Positions 26,098 to 35,188 of a DNA stretch of 50,593 bases are shown in pieces. Positions within the stretch are counted from its first letter, which is position 1, and each line of letters begins with the position of its first letter. The DNA lies in NCBI GenBank assembly GCA_902522915.1, contig CABYXQ010000004.1, forward strand, positions 1-50,593, written 5' to 3'. The notes beneath the pieces are model-generated. The model saw only the letters and a list, made by a program, of their open reading frames with translations, was not told where the DNA came from and ran no database searches. Position numbers and translations under genes: made by a program. This DNA is from an uncultured Pelagibacteraceae bacterium. Lineage in GTDB: Bacteria > Pseudomonadota > Alphaproteobacteria > Pelagibacterales > Pelagibacteraceae.

Positions 26098-27033
26098 ATG
26101 AGATTAATGAATAAAATTAAAACTTTAGAACCAAAAGTACTTTGGAAATCAAAGTGCAAATTAGGTGAAGGTACTTTATGGGTTAAAGAACATAGTTCAA
26201 TATATTTTGTAGATATTAAAAAAAAAAATATTTTTATTTTAAATATTAAGAATAATAAAAAAAAAATATTAAAAGTTAATAAAGAAATTGGTTTTTTAGC
26301 TCATATTAAGGGTAATATTTTTATTTTAGGACTTCAAGGAGAATTAAGAATTCAAAATTTAAAAACAAAAAAAATTATCAAATCTATTTATATTGAACCA
26401 GAAATTAAATTAAACAGAATAAATGATGGTAAAACTGATCCAGCTGGAAATTTGTGGTTTGGAACTATGGATAACTTAGAAAGAAAAATTGAAAAAGGAT
26501 CATTGTATAAATTAGACAGAAATTTATTAGTTAGTAAAATTGATAAAAAATATATGATAACAAATGGACCAGCATTTATTGATAAATTTAACTTTTATCA
26601 CACAGATAGTGGTAAAAAATTAATTTATAAAATTAAGATAAACAAAAATAACAAAATAATAAGTAAAAAAATTTTTAAAAAATTTAATTTAAAAGATGGA
26701 GCTCCAGACGGAATGACATTAGATAAAAATAACAATTTATGGGTAGCACATTTTCATGGTGCGTGTATTTCAATATTTAACAAAAAGGCAAAAAGAATCC
26801 ATCAAATTTCACTACCTGCAAAAAACATTACTAATTGTACATTTGGAGGACAAAATAATTCTGAATTATTTGTCACATCAGCTACAAAATCTATGAACAA
26901 ACAAGAGATTAAAAAATATAAATTCTCTGGAGCTTTATTTAGTGTAAAAACAAATATGAAAGGATTTAATCAAAAAAAATATATTTTAAGTAATGCAAAA
27001 AAGAGATCTATATTACGAGAGAATACCTACTAA
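26098..27033 (+). CDS. SMP-30/gluconolactonase family lactonase
   Basis: A 311-residue six-blade propeller. CKLGEGTLW holds the first metal-binding Glu; NDGKTDPAGNLWFGTMDN, NGPAFIDKFNFYHTDS and DGAPDGMTLDKNNNLWVAHFHGA carry the other conserved Asn/Asp ligands. The family opens sugar lactones to aldonic acids, the substrate of the dehydratase at 21804. It is much richer in Lys and poly-A runs than its neighbours. An in-frame ATG at 26107 is an equally good start. The gene's last 41 bases overlap the start of ppc, in another frame. Confidence 0.85.
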   Translation: MRLMNKIKTLEPKVLWKSKCKLGEGTLWVKEHSSIYFVDIKKKNIFILNIKNNKKKILKVNKEIGFLAHIKGNIFILGLQGELRIQNLKTKKIIKSIYIEPEIKLNRINDGKTDPAGNLWFGTMDNLERKIEKGSLYKLDRNLLVSKIDKKYMITNGPAFIDKFNFYHTDSGKKLIYKIKINKNNKIISKKIFKKFNLKDGAPDGMTLDKNNNLWVAHFHGACISIFNKKAKRIHQISLPAKNITNCTFGGQNNSELFVTSATKSMNKQEIKKYKFSGALFSVKTNMKGFNQKKYILSNAKKRSILRENTY

Positions 27034-29677
27034 ACTTTTAAGAGAGGATGTTAGGTATATAGGAAATATTTTAGGAAAAGTAATTAAAGAGCAAGAAGGA
27101 GAAAAATTCTTTAATTTAGTTGAAAAAGTTAGAAAACTTTCAAAAGTTAATAAAATTAATTATAGCAACCATTCAAATGGAAAAATAATTAGGGTTATTA
27201 AAAATTTAAGCCCAAAAAATACCTTTAAATTAACAAGAGCTTTTACTCATTTCATGAATTTCGTAAACCTAGCTGAATCATTAGATGCTTCACGAAATTT
27301 AGATGAATATGAAAATAGCAAGAAAAAAAATTCCAATAAAAATTTTTTTATTGAAGAAATTTTTGAAGATCTTTTTAATAATAAAAAATTATCAGAAAAT
27401 AAAATTTATAATTTAGCAAAAAATCTTAATATAGGAATCGTTTTGACTGCTCATCCAACTGAAGTGAAAAGAAGAACGTTGATTCAAAAATACCATAAGA
27501 TAATGGAAATACTTGAGGCCAGAGATCTTTTAAAAAATTACCCATCAAAATTGAAGATATTAGATAAGAAACTTTTTGATGAATTTACAATTATTTGGAA
27601 CACGGATGATCTTAAAAGATTTAAACCATCTCCATTTGATGAAGCAAGATGGGGTTTAGCCATAATTGAAGATAGTCTATGGGATACTATTCCAAAAGTT
27701 TATAGAAGATTGAATTCTATATTTGTTCAAAATATAGACAAAGGATTGCCTAAAAATTTTAACCCAATTGAATTTGGATCATGGATGGGTGGTGATAGAG
27801 ACGGAAATCCAAATGTTACTGCAGAAGTTACAAAACGAGTAATTTTACTGTCTAGATGGGAAGCAGCAAAACTTTATGAAAAAACTCTTACTAAAATAAT
27901 CAGATCTTACTCAATGGAAAAATGTTCTAAAAAAATATCTCGAAAAGTTGGTAAGACATTTGAACCTTATAGAGTTTATCTAAGACCATTAAGAGATAAA
28001 ATGAGAGTAACGCATAGATCTATTGAACAACACTTAGTTAGAAAAAAACCTTTAAATAAAAATAAATTACTTAGATCAAGAGAGGAAATATTAAAACCTT
28101 TAAGAGTAGTAAGAGAGTCTTTAGAGCAAAATAAAAATGAAAATATAGCAAGTGGAGAACTTCTTGATTTAATGAGAAGAGCAAAATGTTTTGGAATTAA
28201 TTTAGCAAGACTTGATATTCGTCAAGAGTCATCCAGGCATAGCCAAGTTATTGCTGAGTTAGTTAAAAAAAAGTACAAAAAAAATTATTATAAGTTTACT
28301 GAAGATCAGAAGATTAATTTTTTGAAGTCATCAATAAATTCAAAAAAAAATATTATAAATAATTATAAGTTTACAAAAAAAGAAAACAAAGAAGTTTGGT
28401 CAACTTTTAGAACACTTTCTGATGAACCACCAGAATGTTTAGGAGCTTATGTAATATCTATGACCACATCGGCATCAGATATACTATCTATTTCATTTTT
28501 GCAAAAAGAGGCAAAAATTAAACACAAACTCAGAGTGGTCCCACTTTTTGAAACCTTAGATGATCTTATTAACGCAAAATCAATAATGAAAAGTTTATTT
28601 GAAAAAAAGTGGTATAGAAAATTGATTAAAAATAAACAAGAAGTTATGATTGGATATTCTGACTCAAGTAAGGATGCTGGAAAACTATGTGCTAGCTGGC
28701 ACCAGTACAAAGCACAAGAGGAAATAGTTAAGTTAGCAAAAAAATACAAAATTGATGTTACTTTTTTTCACGGAAGAGGTGGCTCTGCAGGCAGAGGTGG
28801 AGGTCCTATTCAAGCAACCTTAAGATCTCAGCCACCTAATTCAGTAAATGGTAAAATTAGAATTACAGATCAAGGAGAAGTTATTCAGCAGAAATATGGG
28901 TATGAACCTTTAGCAAAATATAATCTATGTAGTTATATAGGAGCTGTAGCTGAAGCTACTCTTAATCCTCCTCCTGTACCAAAAAATAATTGGAGGTCTT
29001 TAATTGAAAAAATGTCTAATATTTCTAAAAGTTCATATAGAAAAAATATAAATCAAAGTACTGAATTTATTAAATATTTTCAAACAGTAACACCACATGT
29101 TGCTTTAGGAAAATTATCAATCGGATCAAGACCTTCAAAAAGAAAAAATGTAGATAATATAAAAAGTTTGAGAGCTATACCTTGGGTATTTGCATGGACA
29201 CAAATAAGACTCATGTTACCAGCATGGCTAGGAAGTGCGGAGGCATTAAGATATTCATACATCAAGGAGTTTAGAAAGACATTATATGATATGGAAAGAA
29301 ATTGGCCATTCTTTAACTCAATGCTAGATATGTTAGATATGGTAATATTTAAAGCTGATCCTGATGTTTCTAAAATTTATGAAGAATATTTAGCCGATGA
29401 TGATTTAAAAAAAGTAGGGAAAAAACTTAGATTTCAGTTTGAAATTATTAAAAAACTAAACAAAAAAATTACACCTAAAGAAATAGCGAAATCAAGAAAA
29501 CAATTTAGAACTTCAGTGATTGTACGAAGTATATACTCAGAAGTACTAAATATCATTCAACCTATTGTTATCAAAAAACTTAAAGATAAAAGAGCTATAG
29601 ATGATAAAAAATTTCTTGAAGACGCTTTAATGACTTCCATTGCAGGTATTTCTGCTGCTATGAAAAATACTGGATAA
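26993..29677 (+). CDS. ppc: Phosphoenolpyruvate carboxylase
   Basis: An 894-residue PEP carboxylase of normal length. H154 in VLTAHPTEVKRRTL is the catalytic His. GYSDSSKDAG is at 554-563 and HGRGGSAGRGGGP at 593-605, both active-site loops. It carboxylates PEP to oxaloacetate to refill the TCA cycle. Its first 14 codons lie within the lactonase gene, so the lactonase and ppc are likely on one mRNA. The ccdA start follows the stop without a base between. Confidence 0.97.
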   Translation: MQKRDLYYERIPTKLLREDVRYIGNILGKVIKEQEGEKFFNLVEKVRKLSKVNKINYSNHSNGKIIRVIKNLSPKNTFKLTRAFTHFMNFVNLAESLDASRNLDEYENSKKKNSNKNFFIEEIFEDLFNNKKLSENKIYNLAKNLNIGIVLTAHPTEVKRRTLIQKYHKIMEILEARDLLKNYPSKLKILDKKLFDEFTIIWNTDDLKRFKPSPFDEARWGLAIIEDSLWDTIPKVYRRLNSIFVQNIDKGLPKNFNPIEFGSWMGGDRDGNPNVTAEVTKRVILLSRWEAAKLYEKTLTKIIRSYSMEKCSKKISRKVGKTFEPYRVYLRPLRDKMRVTHRSIEQHLVRKKPLNKNKLLRSREEILKPLRVVRESLEQNKNENIASGELLDLMRRAKCFGINLARLDIRQESSRHSQVIAELVKKKYKKNYYKFTEDQKINFLKSSINSKKNIINNYKFTKKENKEVWSTFRTLSDEPPECLGAYVISMTTSASDILSISFLQKEAKIKHKLRVVPLFETLDDLINAKSIMKSLFEKKWYRKLIKNKQEVMIGYSDSSKDAGKLCASWHQYKAQEEIVKLAKKYKIDVTFFHGRGGSAGRGGGPIQATLRSQPPNSVNGKIRITDQGEVIQQKYGYEPLAKYNLCSYIGAVAEATLNPPPVPKNNWRSLIEKMSNISKSSYRKNINQSTEFIKYFQTVTPHVALGKLSIGSRPSKRKNVDNIKSLRAIPWVFAWTQIRLMLPAWLGSAEALRYSYIKEFRKTLYDMERNWPFFNSMLDMLDMVIFKADPDVSKIYEEYLADDDLKKVGKKLRFQFEIIKKLNKKITPKEIAKSRKQFRTSVIVRSIYSEVLNIIQPIVIKKLKDKRAIDDKKFLEDALMTSIAGISAAMKNTG

Positions 29678-30385
29678 ATGATTGAAATATTTGTCGCTTT
29701 TGGTGCAGGATTTATAAGTTTTTTATCTCCTTGCGTCTTGCCTTTAATACCTGGGTACATATCTTTTATTTCAGGCCAATCATTAAAAGAAATTTTGAAG
29801 GACCAAAAAATTAATTTTTTTCCATTAATTTTATTCTGCGGTGGTTTTTCAACTGTATTTATTATTCTTGGGGCTTCAGCATCATTTCTTGGACAAGCTC
29901 TTTTACAAAATTCAGAGATATTAAGAATTCTAGCAGGAATAATAATAATTATTTTTTCCCTTCAATTGATTGGATTAATTAATATTAGTTTTTTAAATTT
30001 AGAAAAAAGATTTGAGGCTAAAAGATCTAAAAATATATTGTATCCATATACAATAGGCTTGGCTTTTGGTTTCGGCTGGACACCTTGCATTGGTCCAATA
30101 TTAGGATCGATATTGGCTTTAGCTTCTATCGAAGAAACTTTGTTTAGAGCAGTTATTTTGCTAAGTTTCTACTCTTTAGGTTTGGCAATACCATTTATTT
30201 TGTCTGGTTACCTTACTCAAAGATTTTTAATATTTTCTAAGAATTTTAAGAAAAACATAAATTTAATATCTAAAACAGGTGGTGTTATTCTATTAGTAAC
30301 GGGAATATTAATTTTAACTAATCAATTACAAATAATTGGTTTTTATATACTTAAAATTTTTCCATTTATGCAAAATTTCGGTTAA
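29678..30385 (+). CDS. ccdA: Cytochrome c biogenesis protein CcdA
   Basis: A 235-residue protein with six membrane spans. The two reactive cysteines are C19 in LSPCVLPLIPGYISF and C137 in GWTPCIGPILG. CcdA carries reducing equivalents from cytoplasmic thioredoxin to periplasmic thiol proteins for cytochrome c assembly. It begins directly after the ppc stop. No other cytochrome maturation gene is nearby, which is common for this short CcdA type. Confidence 0.93.
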   Translation: MIEIFVAFGAGFISFLSPCVLPLIPGYISFISGQSLKEILKDQKINFFPLILFCGGFSTVFIILGASASFLGQALLQNSEILRILAGIIIIIFSLQLIGLINISFLNLEKRFEAKRSKNILYPYTIGLAFGFGWTPCIGPILGSILALASIEETLFRAVILLSFYSLGLAIPFILSGYLTQRFLIFSKNFKKNINLISKTGGVILLVTGILILTNQLQIIGFYILKIFPFMQNFG

Positions 30386-30393
30386 AAGTATTA

Positions 30394-30981
30394 ATGAAAA
30401 TTTACCAAATAGATTCTAGCGCAAGAAAAAAAGGCTCTACCTCTAGAGCATTAGCAAAAAAATTATTAGATAAAGTTAAAAAACCAGGTGATGAAGTTAT
30501 TTATAGAGATTTAGATGATGAAATGCTTTTTGTAAGTGGTTTAACAGAGTCTGGAATGAAAATTGATGAAAAAGATCAGACAGAAGAACATAAAAAAATG
30601 TTTAAACTATCTGATAAACTTGTAAGCGAACTTAAAGAAAGTGATATTATTATTATTTCTGCTCCAATCTATAATTATGGCCCCCCAGCAACATTAAAAG
30701 CTTGGTCAGACTTGGCTGCTAGAATTGGTGAAACTTTTAAGTTTAAACCCAATGGTAGAAGAGAAGGTTTACTTAAAAATAAAAGAGCTTATCTAGTTAT
30801 AACTTCTGGTGGAACAAAACTCAACAGTTCAGAAGATTTTTTAACCCCTTGGCTAAAATTTATTTTAAATTTTTTTGGCATTGAAAAAATTGATATAATC
30901 TGTGCAGACCAAATGGCTTTAGATTATGAAAAATCAATTAAAGAAGCAGAGGAACAAATAGAAAATTTATTTAAAGATTAA
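30394..30981 (+). CDS. FMN-dependent NADH-azoreductase family protein
   Basis: A 195-residue flavodoxin-fold protein of the AzoR family: DSSARKKGSTSRALAKKL binds the FMN phosphate and SAPIYNYGPPATLKAWSDLA is the characteristic loop around the isoalloxazine. Such enzymes reduce quinones and azo compounds; the natural role is usually quinone detoxification. It starts 8 bases after ccdA. Its 3' end overlaps the opposing oxygenase gene by 11 bases. Confidence 0.9.
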   Translation: MKIYQIDSSARKKGSTSRALAKKLLDKVKKPGDEVIYRDLDDEMLFVSGLTESGMKIDEKDQTEEHKKMFKLSDKLVSELKESDIIIISAPIYNYGPPATLKAWSDLAARIGETFKFKPNGRREGLLKNKRAYLVITSGGTKLNSSEDFLTPWLKFILNFFGIEKIDIICADQMALDYEKSIKEAEEQIENLFKD

Positions 30982-32074
30982 ATTTTCTTTTTAAATGTCT
31001 GAGTTTTCCTTCAGTGCTATCGTAATCAATATAGCAACCTTGTAAATATCTTTCACCTTCACTGGTTTCATAAGATGTTCGTCCATGAAGTAATCTGTAA
31101 TTATCCATCATCATTAAATCTTTTGGCTCTAATTTAAATTCTATTCTGTACTTATCTGAATTATACATTTCAGAAAGTTTCTTTCTTGCCTGATAGTACA
31201 AGTCTAATTTTTCTTTTTCTAAAATTGGTACATAATCTAATCTAGGACTAAATCTTACTTGTTTGAAACTTTTATCTTCATGAAGTTCAATTAAAGGAGA
31301 AATAGTTTCTAAAATTACTTCTTTATCAATAAATTTAAATCTAACTTTTACTTCTGTTAAAATTTTATAAAATTCTGGATATTTATTCTTAATATCCTCA
31401 GTAACATTATAACCATCTACTAATGTTGATAGTCCGCCTGAAACCTTACTTTGAATGCAGTGCAAAAGCTGAATACATGGAACAGGATTTCTATAGGGAT
31501 TATCAGTATGAGGTGATAAAGCTAAAGACGTATAAGCTAAATCGTTTGGATTTGGTTTGGATTTTACATCAAAATACTCACCAAAATTTGTTCTTCGAAC
31601 ACTCCCAATAGAATTAGCAAATTCAACAATATAATTTTTAGTAATAGGTATATTTTTAATTATAACAAAGCCATACTTGTAAAAAGAGACAAGCAAATCA
31701 TGCATTTCTTCACTATTGTAAAAGTTTTCTTGATATTTAAAATTTTTAATATTTTCTAAAGTAGAGTCCCATTTTATTTTTTTAATTGATTTAACAACAG
31801 CATCTTCTTTGGAAAATTCTAATATAATTTTATCAATATCTAATTTTGAATTTGTACCATCATTAAAATCAACTTCTAAATAATTTTCATTAATATTCAC
31901 TTTATTTAATGAAACATTATTACTCAAAAAAGTTGGATCATAAAGTCTTTGTTGAGTTGTACTATCTAAATACTCTTCATTATTAACTCTTTCTCTTAGC
32001 CAGAATGGATGGATTTCTTTTTTCTCTACCCCATTATTGAAATAAACTTTGTTTTGAATTAGCTCGATTTTCAT
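30971..32074 (-). CDS. TauD/TfdA-type 2OG-Fe(II) dioxygenase, BBOX-like
   Basis: A 367-residue protein with an N-terminal DUF971-like domain (about 1-90) and a C-terminal TauD/TfdA catalytic domain. Iron ligands are H189 and D191 (SPHTDNP) and H330 (LLHGRTSYE), with R342 as the 2-oxoglutarate arginine. The order fits gamma-butyrobetaine and trimethyllysine hydroxylases. However, the N-terminal WLRERVNNEEYLDS segment has no cysteines where BBOX proteins carry a zinc site. Substrate therefore open; a quaternary amine is likely from the family. It is divergent from hisN across 67 bases. Confidence 0.85.
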   Translation of the reverse strand: MKIELIQNKVYFNNGVEKKEIHPFWLRERVNNEEYLDSTTQQRLYDPTFLSNNVSLNKVNINENYLEVDFNDGTNSKLDIDKIILEFSKEDAVVKSIKKIKWDSTLENIKNFKYQENFYNSEEMHDLLVSFYKYGFVIIKNIPITKNYIVEFANSIGSVRRTNFGEYFDVKSKPNPNDLAYTSLALSPHTDNPYRNPVPCIQLLHCIQSKVSGGLSTLVDGYNVTEDIKNKYPEFYKILTEVKVRFKFIDKEVILETISPLIELHEDKSFKQVRFSPRLDYVPILEKEKLDLYYQARKKLSEMYNSDKYRIEFKLEPKDLMMMDNYRLLHGRTSYETSEGERYLQGCYIDYDSTEGKLRHLKRKFNL

Positions 32075-32141
32075 ATTGATAATCTAAGGATTATTTAAAA
32101 TTTAACTTTAATCAACATAAATTAAATAGTATGAGTTCTTT

Positions 32142-32948
32142 GTGAATAATTTTGATTCAAAAAAATATCCAATCTATGCTAGTTTTTTAAATCAATTAGC
32201 AAAAGATTTGACGAGGTTCTATTACTCCAAGTTAAATAGACCCTTTAAAGTATCAAACAAGCTCAAAGGTAAAGGTTATGACCCAGTAACGACATCTGAT
32301 AAAGCATTTGAAAAATTTATAAGATCCAAAATTTCTAAAAAATTTCCAAATCATCAAATTATTGGTGAAGAGTATGGTCACAAAAATACTAAAAGTGAAT
32401 TTTCTTGGGTAATAGATCCAATTGATGGAACCAGATCATATGTAGTAGGTAATCCAAGTTGGAGCAATCTAATTTCTCTTAATTATAAGGGAGAACCTGC
32501 TCTAGGATTAGCTAACTTTCCAAAAATGAAAAAATACTATTTAAATGTAAATAAGAATTCAGCATATGTTTTTGAAAATAATAAAAAAACAAAACTAAAA
32601 GTTGACACTAAAGTAAATTTTTCAAATGCAAAATTAGCTGCAGCCTTTCATAATACTTTATCCTTAAAGCAACAGTCAAAAATTAGTAAGTTTATAAAAC
32701 GTATGCAATTTCCTTGTTTTGATGCATTGACATATTGTCAATTAGCAGAAGGGAGAATTGAAATAGTTGCGCAATGTGCAAATAAAATTTGGGATATTCA
32801 TCCTATCATTCCAATAATAAGAGCAAGTGGAGCCGTAGTAACTACTTGGGGCAACAAAAATCCTGTAGTAGGTGGAAATATTGTTGTTTCAAATAATATA
32901 AGAAATCATAAAAAAGTTTTAAAATTATTAAAACCTTTGGCTAAATGA
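32142..32948 (+). CDS. hisN: Histidinol-phosphatase / inositol monophosphatase family (HisN-like)
   Basis: A 268-residue IMPase-fold phosphatase. Mg-binding residues appear in IIGEEYGHKN, WVIDPIDGTRSYVVGNP and WDIHPIIPIIRASGAVV. The IDGTRSY variant and TWGNKNPVVGGNIVVSN end are like HisN histidinol-phosphatases. HisN makes histidinol in bacteria that lack a HisB phosphatase domain, which would fit the hisI found at 8701. The start is GTG; an ATG 11 bases upstream runs into a stop at once. The 3' end forms ATGA with the next gene. Confidence 0.82.
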   Translation: MNNFDSKKYPIYASFLNQLAKDLTRFYYSKLNRPFKVSNKLKGKGYDPVTTSDKAFEKFIRSKISKKFPNHQIIGEEYGHKNTKSEFSWVIDPIDGTRSYVVGNPSWSNLISLNYKGEPALGLANFPKMKKYYLNVNKNSAYVFENNKKTKLKVDTKVNFSNAKLAAAFHNTLSLKQQSKISKFIKRMQFPCFDALTYCQLAEGRIEIVAQCANKIWDIHPIIPIIRASGAVVTTWGNKNPVVGGNIVVSNNIRNHKKVLKLLKPLAK

Positions 32949-33508
32949 TACCAGATAAGGCTCAAAAAATTATTGATTTTTGGTTTAAGGAAACACCTTT
33001 TGAAAAAAGATTTAAGAGTGATCAAAATTTTGATCTACTAATAAAAGATAAATTTTTAAAAGATTATGAACTTGCAAGTCAAAATGAGTATGATGATTGG
33101 CAAGATCAGCCAATGAGCTGCTTAGCTTTAGTAATTATATTCGACCAGTTTTCTAGAAATCTTTTTAGAAATGACAAAAAAGCTTTTGAGCAAGACCATA
33201 AAACAAGACTAATTGTCAATGATGCGGTTTATGCAGGCTATCTTGAAACTATGAATCATGATCAAAGACTTTTTATGCTTTTACCGCTTATACACAGTGA
33301 AGAAATAACAGATCACGATATGGCTTATTATTTATTAAGTAAATATTTAAGAGAACATGAGAACTATAATCAAATTAAAAAATTTTGGAAAGATCATACA
33401 AATGCTATTAAAAGATTTTATAGATATCCTCATCGAAATAAAATATTAGGTAGAGAATCTACAGAAGAGGAAATTGCATTTCTTAATCAACCTAACTCCT
33501 CTTGGTGA
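32945..33508 (+). CDS. DUF924 family protein
   Basis: A 187-residue all-helical protein of the DUF924 (YbfM-like TPR fold) family, recognised by IIDFWFKETPFEKRFKSDQNFD, LALVIIFDQFSRNLFRNDKKAF and FMLLPLIHSEEI. No biochemical role is known to me. It is translationally coupled to hisN by an ATGA overlap. Confidence 0.88.
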   Translation: MIPDKAQKIIDFWFKETPFEKRFKSDQNFDLLIKDKFLKDYELASQNEYDDWQDQPMSCLALVIIFDQFSRNLFRNDKKAFEQDHKTRLIVNDAVYAGYLETMNHDQRLFMLLPLIHSEEITDHDMAYYLLSKYLREHENYNQIKKFWKDHTNAIKRFYRYPHRNKILGRESTEEEIAFLNQPNSSW

Positions 33509-33510
33509 GG

Positions 33511-33855
33511 ATGAATTTAAAATATATTTATAAAATTATTGATAAAAATGATTGGTATCAAGCTAGAATATCAGGATCTTATTCAGGATCTTCAAAAGAT
33601 ATAGAGGATGGTTATATTCATTTTTCTGGTGAGGATCAGGTTCTAGGTACACTTAAAAAATATTACAAAAATGAAAAAAACTTAGTGTTGCTTAAAGTTG
33701 AAACATTAAATTTAGATCATTTATTATGGGAGCAAGCATCAGATGGCAATATGTTTCCACATTTATACTCACCCTTAAACGTCAAATACATAGTAGATGA
33801 ATTAGACATACTAATTGATGAACACGGTAATCATGTGGTGCCAGACAATTTTTAA
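33511..33855 (+). CDS. DUF952 family protein
   Basis: A 114-residue protein with the DUF952 pattern YIYKIIDKNDWYQARISGSY, DIEDGYIHFSGEDQVLGTL, LLWEQASDGNMFPHLYSPL. The family is related to a glutathione S-transferase-like or ADP-ribosyl-type small fold, of unknown function. The ATG two bases after the DUF924 stop is chosen; a TTG nine bases earlier is less likely. The stop shares TTAA with the opposing SMR gene. Confidence 0.85.
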   Translation: MNLKYIYKIIDKNDWYQARISGSYSGSSKDIEDGYIHFSGEDQVLGTLKKYYKNEKNLVLLKVETLNLDHLLWEQASDGNMFPHLYSPLNVKYIVDELDILIDEHGNHVVPDNF

Positions 33856-34187
33856 CTTGAGCTACCAAGCAGGTTAACCATCAAAACCCCGATAATAATA
33901 AATCCTAAACCAACTATCGTATAAAGATCTGGTATTTGATTAAATCTATAAATTCCCACAATAACTGTTGCAATAATTGTTAACCCTGCAAATGAAGCAT
34001 AGGTAACACCAACAGGAATATTTTTCATTACTATTGATAGAGTGTACATACATAGAACAATTGTAATTGCTGTAATTATACTTGGAAAAATTACCGTAAA
34101 ACCTTGAGCACTTTTTGCAAAAGTATTTGAGGTTACACCTAAAATAACTGCTAAAATTAAAACTAAGTATGAGCTGGTCATATTCAT
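33852..34187 (-). CDS. SMR-like four-span transporter lacking the essential Glu
   Basis: A 111-residue protein with four spans, aligning with EmrE along its length: KSAQGFTVIFPSIITAI, NIPVGVTYASFAGL and a VGLGFIIIGVLMVNLL end. The membrane-embedded Glu14 of EmrE, which couples protons and binds the drug, is at G17 here (ILGVTSNTFAK). Trp63 of EmrE is also replaced. Proton-coupled drug export by the usual mechanism is therefore unlikely, and the protein may work as a heterodimer or do something else. No paired SMR gene is adjacent. Confidence 0.85.
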   Translation of the reverse strand: MNMTSSYLVLILAVILGVTSNTFAKSAQGFTVIFPSIITAITIVLCMYTLSIVMKNIPVGVTYASFAGLTIIATVIVGIYRFNQIPDLYTIVGLGFIIIGVLMVNLLGSSS

Positions 34188-34248
34188 ATATGATATTTTA
34201 TTATTAGTATTAGATTATGATACTCTAATATTAGCCGAACATATATTA

Positions 34249-34839
34249 TTATTTATCTACCCATTTTATAGAATCTTCCATTCTATCATCTCCCCAGAAG
34301 ACTTCATTTTTAGATACAAAGGATGGGCTACCAAAAATTTTATTATTTCTAGCAGACTCCGTATTTGATAAATATTTTTTTTCTATTTCTTGATGTTTTG
34401 CATTTTCTATTATTTCATCCTTATTTAGATTTAATTCATTACAAACCTCAGAAATACTTGGATCTATTGCCGGTTCTTTTCCTTCTTGGAACCATTTTTT
34501 ATAAGTAAGTCTCACATAATCTATGCCCCAACCTTTATCTAATCCTAAAATTGCAATTTGATTTGCTAAATCGAATTCAGATAAGGGGTAGGGAACAGGT
34601 GTTTTTGCAAAAAAACCATATCCTTCAGCACGTCTTTCAATATCTCTCCACATATAATCAACTTTATTTTTTTTATCCTTAGGAAAAGGGATATTGTTCA
34701 TTTCTTTCATAATCGCTCTAACGCTGAAAGGCTTCCAATTAAATTTCATATTATGTTTTTTTTCAACATCTAAAATTCTTGTTACTGAAAGATAAGTATA
34801 TGTGCTTCCAATTGAAAAATAAAAATCAATATCACTCAT
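34249..34839 (-). CDS. DsbA-family HCCA isomerase-like protein
   Basis: A 196-residue thioredoxin-fold protein of the 2-hydroxychromene-2-carboxylate isomerase/kappa-GST family. IDFYFSIGSTYTYLSV places S12 at the catalytic serine position, with no CxxC; FNWKPFSVRAIMKEMN and the end IFGSPSFVSKNEVFWGDDRM are typical. Such proteins bind glutathione and isomerise ring-fission products or transfer GSH. It is the last gene of the minus-strand small-protein cluster, 26 bases beyond the NTF2-like gene. Confidence 0.87.
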   Translation of the reverse strand: MSDIDFYFSIGSTYTYLSVTRILDVEKKHNMKFNWKPFSVRAIMKEMNNIPFPKDKKNKVDYMWRDIERRAEGYGFFAKTPVPYPLSEFDLANQIAILGLDKGWGIDYVRLTYKKWFQEGKEPAIDPSISEVCNELNLNKDEIIENAKHQEIEKKYLSNTESARNNKIFGSPSFVSKNEVFWGDDRMEDSIKWVDK

Positions 34840-34865
34840 GGTTTTTTTAATTTATAAAAGTTATA

Positions 34866-35186
34866 TTATTTAGGCATTGGTGTAGCGCCAGTTTCTAAAC
34901 TGATAACTTTTCCATTGTCATATTTATAGACTGCCATTACAGCTTCAACATTTCCGTCATCAAATGTTACAAATGCATGATGAATACCAACTTCATCATT
35001 TTCATAAACAATTCTAACTTTATCTTGATTAATATCACCACTCATGGCCCATTTTATTACGTCAGCTTTACCCAAAACATTCCCTGATTTATGCATAGTG
35101 AATTTAAAATCATCATGCAAAAGTTCATTCATAGCTGCTTCATCTTTGTTTTTCATTGCAGCACTGTATTTCTCTAATATAGACAT
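34866..35186 (-). CDS. NTF2-like (SnoaL-type) small protein, downstream copy
   Basis: A 106-residue cone-fold protein: ILEKYSAAMKNKDEAAMNELLHDDFKF, then GKADVIKWAMSGDI and the beta strands GIHHAFVTFDDGNVEAVMAVYKYDNGKVISLETG. The NTF2/SnoaL fold serves isomerases, cyclases and dehydratases, but the specific role cannot be read. AAGGAG (35194-35199, minus strand) seven bases before the ATG gives good translation. It lies directly behind the DUF1330 gene, two bases apart. Confidence 0.75.
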   Translation of the reverse strand: MSILEKYSAAMKNKDEAAMNELLHDDFKFTMHKSGNVLGKADVIKWAMSGDINQDKVRIVYENDEVGIHHAFVTFDDGNVEAVMAVYKYDNGKVISLETGATPMPK

Positions 35187-35188
35187 AT

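Noticed and set aside
33502..33510. TTG start for the DUF952 protein
   Set aside because: The ATG at 33511 gives the normal family N-terminus (MNLKYIYKI).
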